Positions 31,437-41,730 of a stretch of 64,000 nt of DNA are shown one piece after another. Every line of letters starts with the position of its first letter. Positions within the stretch are counted from its first letter, which is position 1. The notes below the pieces were generated by a model. That model ran no database searches. It worked only from the letters and a program-made list of their open reading frames with translations, and was not told the DNA's origin. The translations under genes were made by a program, and so were the position numbers. Source of the DNA: Aurifilum marmelostoma (Eukaryota; Ascomycota; Sordariomycetes; Diaporthales; Cryphonectriaceae). Location of the stretch: NCBI GenBank assembly GCA_027559495.1, contig JAMXSV010000015.1, positions 744,001 to 808,000 of the forward strand, written 5' to 3'.

Positions 31437-32485
31437 CGTGCGTGTATTTTCTTCTTTTCCGAAGACCCGAAAATATTAGAAGGGCCTAGGGAAGATCCTG
31501 CCCGGCTACAGTGTCGTTCCTTGTGGGAGGCGTGTGTGGGAGGATGAGAAGGAGGAGATAGCAGGTATATCAGATCCTACATACGCATGCCGTGTTTGCG
31601 GCGTCCACCAAGAACACAGCGTTATTCTTCGTGGGAGAGGGAAGGGAAGCATTGGGTTATCGTCAACAGCGACAGCGGCTGTGGGTCTGGCACTCTGGGT
31701 TCCGAATTTACTATGTATGGCTTGGTATGTTATTATAGGAGAGTCACCAACCTGATGTTGCCCAGGTGACGACTGCACCATCGAGGCGTCTCTGTGCATT
31801 GTTTAGTACGTAAGAGAAGAACGCTTAGCTCCGTGTCTCTCGAAGCACCGACCAGGTCGGTGGAGGCGGTGGTGTAGCCTGAGCCTTGGCTTATGCACAC
31901 ATTTCAACTCCTGACGTCCAGCCTAACGATTTGAAGCTCTAACATAAGAAAGAAGCAGTTGTGCTTCCAAGCCTTTCAGCAGTGCCCGTCAGCATGTGAG
32001 AGAGAGGAGCCATGGATTTACATGTGAAGGGAATCACGGTGTGTCGGTCATGAGAGACTACGATGATGGTAGCAGTAAAGGTGGGAATGGAGGACATGTT
32101 ACCGGCGCCTCTTGCCGCTCTGGGCCACCGAGCTGTTCTCTCGCCGTTTTCCTTCTTTCAGGACCCAGATTCAAGCCTGTTTCGAGGAGAACGAGTGCCC
32201 CGGGTTGGTCTTGGTGGGCTGGGAGGCATCTCCGACATTTAAGATTATTTTATTACCATTCGGCCCACGGAAGCAGCGAGGCTTGTGTTTCCGCCCGTCC
32301 GAGAAAGAGAGGGAGAGAAATCTTGCCGCAATGAGACTTTGTTGTGCCCTTGTTTATTGATGCCCAATATCTCCTGATATGGGATGTGAGGTATGCTTTG
32401 TGATGACGGGAGCACTTTTTTGACATCATGAGAGGAATTATTTATGATGTGAACTGTGTATGCATATATGTGCGTGGTTGCCGTG

Positions 32486-32516
32486 CTTTTTTTTCTTTTT
32501 CTTTTTCTTTTTCTTG
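32486..32516. repeat. (TTTTTC)n tract
   Basis: A T-run followed by three TTTTTC units. Confidence 0.85.
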
Positions 32517-33920
32517 TCCCCAGGTGTGTGGGCCCTTATTGTTACTCCGGTTTTGTTTTTAATGGGCACTTGCATCGGCTTCGGTTGCCGTAACGCCAGT
32601 GGCCTAGGCATGTTTGCTCTCTGTTTCATCCATTCATCACGGCTTGTTCTGGCCGAAGTTACGTTGACGGCATTCAACTATGTAACTCTGCCATCTGGCA
32701 GAGTCTGTGTGCAAGCCAGGCAGCGCCCTTTAGACTTCGTGACAGCTGCACTGTAACATGGCAGGGCAGGGTACGTATACGTGAGGATGGTTGTTGACCT
32801 GTGTGGTGTGTTCTTTTTCAGCCAGGGAGCAACCCCAGCCAGGAACAGGCGTAGTAGGCCTTCTTAGCGTGCAGGGGAACAGAAGGTTTAGAAGGTCTAT
32901 AGAAGGCTTTCCTTCCAGGCCAATGTCGCACTACTAGTAGCATAGCGGGCGATCCGAGTGCTACAGCGCTTTACCACATTTACTCGGCTGTCGTCTCGTA
33001 AAAGCTAGCAGGTGTTGCCATTGTGCCGTATTAACAAAGCAGTCAGCACACAACGTCAGAGAACGGCACATCGCACATGGTAGCATGTCAAGTCAAGTAC
33101 CGCCGGACACCCGTACCGCTCGCTGTCGGTGAGTGGTGGAGGGAGGCAGTCCGTGTCACACAGATGGATCCTCGAGGCAATCCTACAACTGTAGATCTCT
33201 GGAAAGACTTTTCGCTTCGTTTTCGAGATAAAAAAAAAAAATCTCAGGATGGGATGAAAATTCTTTCCTTGTTCGTCAGCTGGTGTCGCAATTCTGAGAA
33301 GAGGGCCTCTGCTGGTACCGAGACATGGACCATACTGCGCTCTTTGTTTCCCCAAGCTCGGGATCGAGACCGTCGTCGTCATTGTTTTTCCCCCCCCCTT
33401 GAGGCACAGCAAGTGGCGGGCTTTTTGCGGTAGCTAAAGCAAAGCCTCGCGTGACGAAGACGGCTCCCGCATCAATGACGAGGATCTATGTCTCGGGAGG
33501 GTGATTTCAGCTAGCGATCCAAATCACTCCCGAGCACGCCGAGGCGCCGACAGCTCTGCTCTCTGCCCCCACCATGGTAGTACCATCTACATACTGTAGA
33601 GGACTGAAAGTACCACGCACGCACTGGTGGTACAGATCCGGCGACTGAGCCGACAGCCGTCTGACAGCCTCGGCCGCGGTCTGGCGCGTGCCCTTTTTTT
33701 CCTACCTTGCTTGACTCGAATGACGGACAGAGTGGAAGGACAAAACGATAATCCGCAAGTGGAGCCAGCCCAGCCGGGTGGCTTGGTTCAATTCTTTGCA
33801 TTCATCATCACGAATAATGCTGTACGTAAGGCAGTAAAAAACCGGAGACAGTACTGCACATCATGTTCTTTCGTTGGCGAGACCAATGGCCAAAGGCCGG
33901 TGATGGGGACAAGAAAGGCG

Positions 33921-33970
33921 GACAGACAGACACGCAGACCGACGGACAGACAGACAGACAGACAGACAGG
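33921..33970. repeat. (GACA)n imperfect microsatellite
   Basis: GACAGACA units with interruptions (cgcagaccgac in the middle). Confidence 0.85.
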
Positions 33971-34862
33971 ACAGGTCACGAGATGAACAACAGATGTCGA
34001 ACGCCATGCCGTGTCATGTCATCCCACTTAAAGGACGGGGTAAGAGGAGGTGTGGGATCATGAATGATGAGGATCGAAGGGGCAGAGAGCAGAAGAGCAC
34101 GCAGGCCGCGGTCAAACCTGAAATGGGCATTGGGGCATAGTTGGACGCCAATCGATTAGGGCCGGGTGGAGGATGCCTCTTAAGGTAATTGTACCCGGGG
34201 CAAGCAGGTCTCTAAAGCAGATCAGGCTCCTGCTGTTCGCTACCAGAAGCGCGGACCACACGCTGCGCCCGGGCGTTCCCAGCCTGTTGGGCTGTTAGTG
34301 CTGCCTGACCTGACCTGACCTTGCCACGGCTGAACACCCTGTACGTACTGTACATTGGGGTACGTACTGTGCATGGTTTAAGCCTGAACACAACGTTACG
34401 ATCGGTCTGTGGATCACTGACAGCTGCGAGATCAGGGCTGGGCTGCCAGGGGTGGAAAAGAGATCACCACCAAATCAGCACAGAGAAGAGGCTTGAGGCC
34501 GTCCGTGAAGCGAATATCTATATGCGCAGTAAATGAGATGAAACATCTATCTTTAGAATCAGGTCCTTCTGTGAAATGTTTACTTCCAATACCAATGGAA
34601 TGCGTCTTGTAAGGTCGGAATTACCTAGCGTTTGAGGCAGGGAGCCTCCCTGAATGGACAGGTGGACAGATCGAACCGTCACCGCTGGCAACTTGGACAA
34701 TCACGAGATGGAGGCAACGCTCATAACCTCGTAACACCTGAGAAAGCACAGCCTTTCTCTGGGGGCTGCTGGGCTGAGAGTCAGTAAGTCATTCGAGGGG
34801 GCTCTTATTCAGCTCAGGCTTTCAGGCCTGCCCTGTTTTGTCATCCTCATCAGCATCGGCGG

Positions 34863-34864
<2 letters not shown>

Positions 34865-34893
<29 letters not shown>
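34865..34893. repeat. (GCA)n microsatellite
   Basis: About nine GCA units in non-coding sequence; the surrounding frame has no ATG start. Confidence 0.85.
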
Positions 34894-36343
34894 GGCTACT
34901 GCTTTTGCTGTAGCCTCGCCGCCTTTCAACATGCCGTTGTCAAATTCCAAAGCACAGGCACAGTCATCCGCAGCGTATCGTGTACATAAGCCACTCATTC
35001 AACTGGAGAGAACAGCTCCGCCCTCTTTTTCATGCAATGTGGACAGTAATTTCGTAGCCTTGCCCTAGGGTGCTGCCAAATTCGTCGTCGGTAGTAGCAC
35101 CTGCGCAGCGCATACCAGAAACAATCAGGACTGGGCCTAAATTATGCGGATGGCGCACCTAGAAGGTAATCCTGTCACTTTGCCTCCGAAGAGGCACTAC
35201 TAAAGACGGTACTGGCAGTACCGCAGTTACAGAGTCAAAGAGTCCAGGGCAGGGTAAGGATGGGGCCTGAGGATGCTGCTACTAGACCCAGCCAGGCCCT
35301 AGCGCCCCATTCCCCCCCAGCGAGGTACCATGGACGGTCTCCTCCGCATTCTTTCGTCCGCCCACCCACCTACCGGGGCCCAGGCACTCCAGGCCCTTTA
35401 CTCCAGGCTTGAACACGCTGGGGCCGGGGCCAAATGCCCCGTGTGCTCCTGCCCCCCTTGACCCTTTATCCCTGTCCCCCTTCAAAGCCCCTGCGCTCCC
35501 TCTAAACCGTACTGTACCTAGTACCCCCTACCCGGGCTGAAAACCCCTTCTCAGTGGCTCCCCATCCGCACCAGACACTCTGCCCCCCCCCTCCAGATTC
35601 CACTTTTCTCCTCCTCATCATCCTGTCGTGGCCCACCCATCTTCTCGACGCCGTCTGTCTTTCCTCCCCCTACTTGCAACAACTCGCTCAACAACATCTG
35701 TCTCGCCATTCTTCCCTTGCGAGAATAGTGGCATTTTATTTTTTTTATTCTCTCCTTGTTTTGCCTCTCCGAAAAAGCTGCTGTTTGGAATAAGCAAGGA
35801 AAAAAACAAAATCACAAGATACCCCGGCCTCCTTGGACGCCTCTTCTCTCCTTTCTTTTTTGAATAATCACGAATTTATCCGAGCGACAGTGTCGGTGCA
35901 GAACAAGCGAGCCATTTCCCCGGATTTGGGCGTTGCTTCTTCCCCGCGGTCTTTTAACATTAGAACCTGCCAACGGCCCGATTACAATTGCGACCTCCCC
36001 CCAGGCTGCATAAACACCCCAGCCATTACTTCTGCACGTGGTGTTCGAATCAACCACACCTCCCATCTGAACACATCGGTTACTCCAAAGGACAACCGGC
36101 GGCCCAGGTTGCACAGACAGACTGTGGAGGCACCGCATGTCCTAGACGACCGGGCGGACACGACCGACCATCTTTTCTCCAAGGCTGTCTTCCAGTGACA
36201 CTGATAACACCACAATAGTAACGACTCACGAATTCTGGCGACATTCTTTTCCTGAGGAAAAAGAAAAAGAAGGAAAAAAAAAAGCATTGTCTGCGTTTTT
36301 GTCAGGACGAGAGGTGGACGACGCGCGCCTCGACTTGTCCACG

Positions 36344-38661
36344 ATGTCGAGCGCGGTGAAGAGGGCTTGCGATGCTTGCCATCGACGCAAGGTCAAGTGT
36401 GACGGAATCAATCCCTGCCGGAACTGCAACACTGCATCTCTCAACTGCACGTACAATGCAGTACCTCAAAAGAAAGGCCCCAAGGGCTCCAGGGCCAAGG
36501 TCATCAGCGCGCTGCGCGAGGATCAGAAACTGCAGAGCCTGTCGGCTCAGGTGCAGAGCCGATTGAACGGTATGCCGGGTCCGCCAATCGCTCCATCTCT
36601 GGCTCCCACTCCCGGCCTGTTGACCGGCGAAATGATGAGGGAGTGCATGGATTTTTACTTTGCCAACATGTACCCTCACATGCCTATCCTCAACCGCCAG
36701 CGCCTGGAGCAGCAGGTTCCTTACATGGATCAGGTCCTGGATACCTACTGTCTGCTCACATCGCTGTGCGCTCTCATGATGATCCAGCCGGGCATGGGAA
36801 TCCCTGGTGGTGACCCTTACGGCCTGGACACCATGCCTGGCGCGAATATTGTGTCGAGCACCGTGTTGATGGAAGAGACCATTCGTGTGAGAAAAGGTTT
36901 TGACTACACCGAGTCGCCATCTCTGAACACCTTCGCCACCAGCTACTTCCTGTTTGCTTGCTACTACGGCCTCGACATGCACGAGAAGGCCTGGTTCCAC
37001 CTTCGAGAGGCAGCGACAATGATGCACATTGTCGGCATGAACAGGGAGGAAGTGTACGCACAGATGGATCCGGTAGAGTCCTCCCTAAGGAGACGACTCT
37101 ACTGGCTCTTCTTTGCCACAGAGAGGTAGGCGACCTTCAGCCCTCTGCATCCGCTGCGTGTATCTCTCATCGAAAACTAACTGGATCACACCTCATTTAG
37201 AGCATACGCTTTGCAGCGCAACAGACCGTTGACGCTTCAGGCGACGATCAACCTGCCCACCGCCGCTGACGATCCTACGGATCCTGGTTCCCGCCAGCTG
37301 GAACGCTTCCTGCTTCTTGTCAACCTGTTCCGGCCATTCGACGATGCTTTCGTCTCCACCTGGAACAGGACACGCAACAACTGGCCTGCCACTCACATCC
37401 AGGGCCTGCAGAAACAACTTGCAGATATTCTCCCGTCGTTCCTCAACTACGGCGACTCGCAACTCGCCGATATCAGGACCAACCAGCAGTGGATCAAGAC
37501 GATGAACTGGCAACTCACCATGAACAACGGCAACGTCAGCGCAGGCGGTGACGATGCCATGGTCTACCAGCAGTACGCCGCCAACCTGACTAACAGCCTT
37601 CTGTCGGGCGCATCATCCCTTCAGGGGTCAGATATCGCGGCCACACCATTGGTATGTGTTCTCCCTTGCGTTAATTTTTCGATAATTTCAACTGTGATGA
37701 GTCGACGGCTAACACTGCGAATCAGTTGACCAAGGTATTCGATGTTGCCTGCAATCTGATCGAGGCTCTGGCCATGCACCCCGCATCTCGTGATCCCTTC
37801 TCGCCAGGACCCCGCGAACAGCTCAACCCCCTGTTGAATGTCCTCTCGATGCTACGAAACGGCGACCATCGGTTCATCCCGCTCCTGCTCAGCAAGGTCA
37901 ACGAGGTACTCCCGAAGCTCGTCAGCCCAATGCTCCTAAACGTTCCCGACAGCGTGTCCCAAACCGCCTGTAGTGTCGACATCTTTGACGGCTTCGGCAA
38001 CGCAGGGATGGCCCAACCGCCGGTGATGCTGGACAGCTACGAGAAGAAGTACCCGAGCCCCGACTCCAGCAGCTCGCAAGCGGGTGTCTCGTCGAACAAC
38101 GACATGAACTCGCCCTTTGTGAGCTCGCCCATGTCGCCGGCCGCGGACTTCTCACACGGCATGACGAACAATTCGTTCAACGCCATGTCGGACGTGATGA
38201 TGACCCAGATGACACAATCGACACCAGTGTCACAACACAACCTGCAGATCCCTACCACGAACCCCCCACAGACACCACACTCGCAACATCCACCCCACAC
38301 GCCGATAGCTTCTATGCCGACCATGGGCCAGCACATGCAGAACAGTATGCACACACCCTTGGAACAACCGTCCAACCTCTCCCTGAACCATCAGGCCCAA
38401 AACTTTGGGCAATCCTTCAACCAGGGCATGTCCTATACCATGCATGGGCTGGGCCAGGACATGAACACAAACGGCATGGTCCAGAGACAAGGTCCATCCC
38501 GAGCCAATAGTTTTGCAATGGCGCCGAATTCTCAATTACGAACGATAGGCGACTTTCAAGCCCTCCAGAGAGCCAACTCGGACATGGCTTCGCTGGGCTC
38601 TCTTGGGATGAGTAGTGGTCTACCAGTTGGAACGGACATGGATTTCAGTGGCTTACGGTAG
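36344..38661 (+). CDS. Zn(II)2Cys6 transcription factor (COL-26/BglR-like sugar regulator)
   Basis: Three exons, 36344-37125, 37201-37651 and 37726-38661 (722 aa). The DNA-binding domain sits at the very N-terminus: Cys9, 12, 19, 25, 28 and 35 (CDACHRRKVKCDG..CRNC..LNC), followed by a basic linker (PQKKGPKGSRAKVI). From about residue 100 comes the fungal transcription factor middle homology region (MDFYFANMYPHMPILNR, FFATERAYALQRNRP). The C-terminal ~200 residues are Gln/Asn/Met/Ser/Pro-rich, a likely activation region, ending TDMDFSGLR. The N-terminal block resembles, from memory, Neurospora COL-26 and Trichoderma BglR, relatives of AmyR that control glucose sensing, starch and beta-glucosidase genes. 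The orthology is my inference. The intron signals are good (second branch GGCTAACAC). Confidence 0.85.
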
Positions 38662-40078
38662 TCCTGATTCCGATGCAGGTCAAACTGCACACACCGAGAT
38701 CATCTCTAAAGCATCATGGCATTCAACTCTGGCACTGTACTCTCGTAACTAGCGACGAGGGTACTCATTATGTTTATTTTTATTTTCTTTGTTCTTCTTT
38801 TCACCATCTACCTTGAACATTTAACATATACACACATGGACATACCCTGTTGATGACTTGGCTTGACATCATGAGCTTGGTTTTTACGATATTAGTTTTT
38901 TTATTGCATGGGTTGTTCACACAAGTGGAAAGGGGGTAAAGTCTTGCATCTTCTGTCTGCTTCCGATTAAGGGTATCTCTGGAACACAAGCTTGCTCTTA
39001 TATGAGCTTTGACGTCTGGAAGACGGGGCTAGTCTTGAGGATCCTGTACCTACTGCGCAAACGTTGAATGAGAATGGAAATCAAGGTCTATTGCATCACT
39101 ACCATCCATCCTGAACCTGTCACATCCGAATGTTTCCCGTGCCAGTATTGAAAATGATGGCTGGGATCAAGCCGTGCGACCGTCTGCCAAACAGAGGGCG
39201 GGGAAGGCCCGTCTTAGCTACAAAATTGTAGTTTTATCGCAAGGGATATTCAGCTCACCTTGCTTTTCCGAAAATACCCCTTTGCCCGTCTTCCATTCTC
39301 CCTCCTCTCAGTAGAACATCATGCCACATTTCAAACACAAGGGACAGGAAAAGCAAGAACAGAACATTCCTGCTCACATGGTACGAAATACTTCACACTC
39401 TTCGCTCATTCCAGTAAACCCACCCTGCCCTTTCTTCCCCCTGGGCCGACCCTAGAGCGAAACGATGTGCTCGTCCGCGTTGTCGAAAAGCAGAGACAAG
39501 CGTCAGCCTGAGGAAGTGTAGGACTGTTTGATTATTTTGACATCCCTGTTTCATGACCAGCATTGTTCAGTAGAAGAAATCCATGTAGTTGTAAATCCCT
39601 CCTCAGGAATCTAAGCAGATCCACTCATGTTTATATGCAACTGTAGATCCCTTTTGATTGCCTTTGTAGGCACAGGAGCATACCACATCATATCTGATAT
39701 GTGCCTATCGAATTCTTTTGCATCAGAGGCAGTTTCTCGCCCGGTTCATAGTTCGCTCTCACACAAGAGAGTCTCTCAAAAGACAAATAGATGATGAGCG
39801 AATGCAGCAGGTCTCGGCTGGTTTTCAGCTGGCGCGGCACGGATGTTGCGGCCCAGTCGGAACTACTGCACTGTTCTTATGGTGTGTGTCGTATCAATCG
39901 CATGACGACCAGCGCTTAATTACTAATTATTATTCTCACGCATATAGCCAGATGAAATCCGGAGAGCAACTTCTTCTAGTTCATGTCCTCTTGGATCGGA
40001 TTCTGGTCGTTACAGTAGCAGTACACCTGATCCATTTCGTGTCTTTTTTTTTTGGTCCAAGAGAGCCGAAAGCCCACC
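38662..40078. other. Intergenic, 1.4 kb
   Basis: Regulator 3' region and GST promoter. The only candidate gene is the two-exon micro-ORF listed separately. A 40056-40064 T-run lies just before the GST start. Confidence 0.45.
39321..39521 (+). CDS. Possible 41-aa two-exon small protein
   Basis: Exon 39321-39380 (ATG, 20 codons) and exon 39456-39521 join in phase across a 75-nt candidate intron (GTACGA..CCCTAG). The joined product is hydrophilic, rich in Lys, Gln, Glu and Ser, with two Met near the join (AHM-SETMCSS). There is no convincing CTRAC branch site, which lowers confidence. It is not recognised. Confidence 0.25.
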
Positions 40079-41272
40079 ATGACAACATCCAGCACACCAA
40101 AGCCAGCAGGCGCAACGATAGGTGAGCACCTCGCCGGCACCCCTCAGTCGTGGCACGGTAAGATCAGCCCTGATGGGCCTCACCAGCCAGAAAAGGACCG
40201 GTATCGACTGTACATAGGTAAGAAACAATCAGTTCACCCTCACCCTAACTCTCTCTGCTGCTTCCAAACGGAGTCGAACGAAATCGCTAACTTCAAATTC
40301 CTCTTCCTTCTTCCTCTAAAAGGCCTCTTCTGCCCCTTCGCCCACCGCGCCAACATCGTGCGCCACCTCAAGCCAGGCCTCAAAGACATCCTTCCCATCA
40401 CCGTCGTGAAGCCCTACCCCAAGGGCGACGAGCGCGGCTGGCCCGGGTGGCAGTTCCCGTCCACGGAGCAAGAGTATCCAGGGGCGACGACGGACCCCGT
40501 CCTGGGCGCCAAGTTCCTGCACGAGCTGTACTTTTTGTCCGAGCCCTCATACAAGGGGCGGTACTCGGTGCCTGTGCTCTGGGACACCAAGACCAACACC
40601 ATTGTGAACAACGAGTCGGCCGAGCTGCTGCGGGACCTGCAGACCTGCTTCGACCCGGTGCTCTCGGCGGCCGACGGCGACGGGTCGTCCTTCACGCTGT
40701 ACCCGGCCCACCTCCGCGCCGAGATCGACAGCATCTCCAACTGGATGCAGCGCGACCTCAACGTAGGCGTCTACAGGGCCGGCTTCGCCACCACCCAGGA
40801 GGCCTACGACAAGGCCGTCCCGCCCGTCTTCGCCGCCCTCAACAGGCTCGAGAAGACCATCGCCTCGCGCGGCGGGCCATTTATCCTCGGCACCCACCTG
40901 ACCGAGCTCGACGTCCGCGCCTACGTGTCCGTCGTGCGCTTCGACACCGCCTATGTGCAGCACTTCAAGTGCAACCTGGGCACGATCCGCCACGACTACC
41001 CGCAGATCAACAACTGGCTGATGAACCTGTACTGGAACGTGGCTGGGTTCCGGGAGACGACGGATTTCGTGCACATCAAGGAGGGCTATACAAAGAGCCA
41101 TCCTGATATCAACCCTAGAGCTATCACACACTTGGGGCCCTGGCCGGACGTGGAGGGGCCCGAGGGGTATGAGAGGGACGTGAGCAAGGTCAGGGTGGGA
41201 GGGGTTCGTATGCCGGTGGTGCTGGAGCTGGAGGAGCAGCTGGATGCGCAGGAGCAGAAAATCACCAAGTAG
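40079..41272 (+). CDS. Xi-class glutathione transferase / glutathionyl-hydroquinone reductase (ECM4/GTO-like)
   Basis: Two exons, 40079-40217 and 40323-41272 (362 aa). The active site is GLFCPFAHR, with Cys at about residue 50 (family usual CPWAHR). The N-terminal extension, the Tyr-rich FLHELYFLSEPSYKGRYSVPVLWD block, the NNESAELLR glutathione-binding turn and GGPFILGTHLTELDVRAYVS in the helical domain are all typical of the Xi class. These enzymes reduce glutathionyl-hydroquinones using glutathione and help cope with quinones, for example from aromatic breakdown. No targeting peptide. The intron is 105 nt with no in-frame stop, so it can be mistaken for 35 coding residues; the splice form is preferred because it joins ..RLYI-GLFCPF. 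The gene is convergent with the lipase gene. Confidence 0.92.
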   Translation: MTTSSTPKPAGATIGEHLAGTPQSWHGKISPDGPHQPEKDRYRLYIGKKQSVHPHPNSLCCFQTESNEIANFKFLFLLPLKGLFCPFAHRANIVRHLKPGLKDILPITVVKPYPKGDERGWPGWQFPSTEQEYPGATTDPVLGAKFLHELYFLSEPSYKGRYSVPVLWDTKTNTIVNNESAELLRDLQTCFDPVLSAADGDGSSFTLYPAHLRAEIDSISNWMQRDLNVGVYRAGFATTQEAYDKAVPPVFAALNRLEKTIASRGGPFILGTHLTELDVRAYVSVVRFDTAYVQHFKCNLGTIRHDYPQINNWLMNLYWNVAGFRETTDFVHIKEGYTKSHPDINPRAITHLGPWPDVEGPEGYERDVSKVRVGGVRMPVVLELEEQLDAQEQKITK

Positions 41273-41730
41273 GTGTGTATGTGTGTGTGTGTGTGTGAGG
41301 GAGAGACACAGAGAGAGAGAGCTTCAACTCGTATTTAAGTAACATACCTTTCCTTGCCCTTTAAAGATCTTACAAGTCGATATTTCATATACCTTTGTCC
41401 TCTCATCTGGTCTTCTGTAAAAATGCAAAGCAGGGTCGTCATTTTCATTGCTTCTCCTGACTATTTCTAAGCTGGAGAAGCCGGAAAGTCATTCGTTTGT
41501 CCGTGCAAAAGAATAGACCTTCTTTTGCTGGTATCAATTTGCATACATCGTTAAAGAGTAAAGACACCGCCGCGAGTACCCCGTGCCGTCCTGATGCGTG
41601 TGGTTTGGTCATATAAGTCATGGTCATAAAAGTCATGAGTCGTCATCAGTCCCTTTTTTCCGGACCAGGTATCTCCCTCTCCTTCCTCCACCCTCCGTTC
41701 CGTCAAGTGAGTCTTCATGCAATTTTTTCA
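41273..41730. other. Convergent 3' spacer
   Basis: Between the GST stop and the lipase stop. A (TG)n tract starts right after the GST stop codon (about 41275-41297). No gene. Confidence 0.5.

Larger units (their letters stand above)
30314..36343. other. About 6 kb without a convincing gene, upstream of the Zn2Cys6 regulator
   Basis: No frame in this stretch shows a family motif plus splice-consistent continuation. The longest ATG frame (30518-30880, 120 aa, with an acidic DNDDEEDGEDGEDD run) is not recognisable. Several microsatellites occur. The segment 35500-35860 is strongly pyrimidine-rich and probably contains the core promoter, and the part from there to 36343 the 5' leader of the regulator, with short upstream ATGs. 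A long regulatory region, a long non-coding RNA or unrecognised small genes are all possible. Confidence 0.4.

Noticed and set aside
34838..35068. A poly-Ala frame over the GCA repeat
   Set aside because: There is no ATG start and the frame is just a translated microsatellite.
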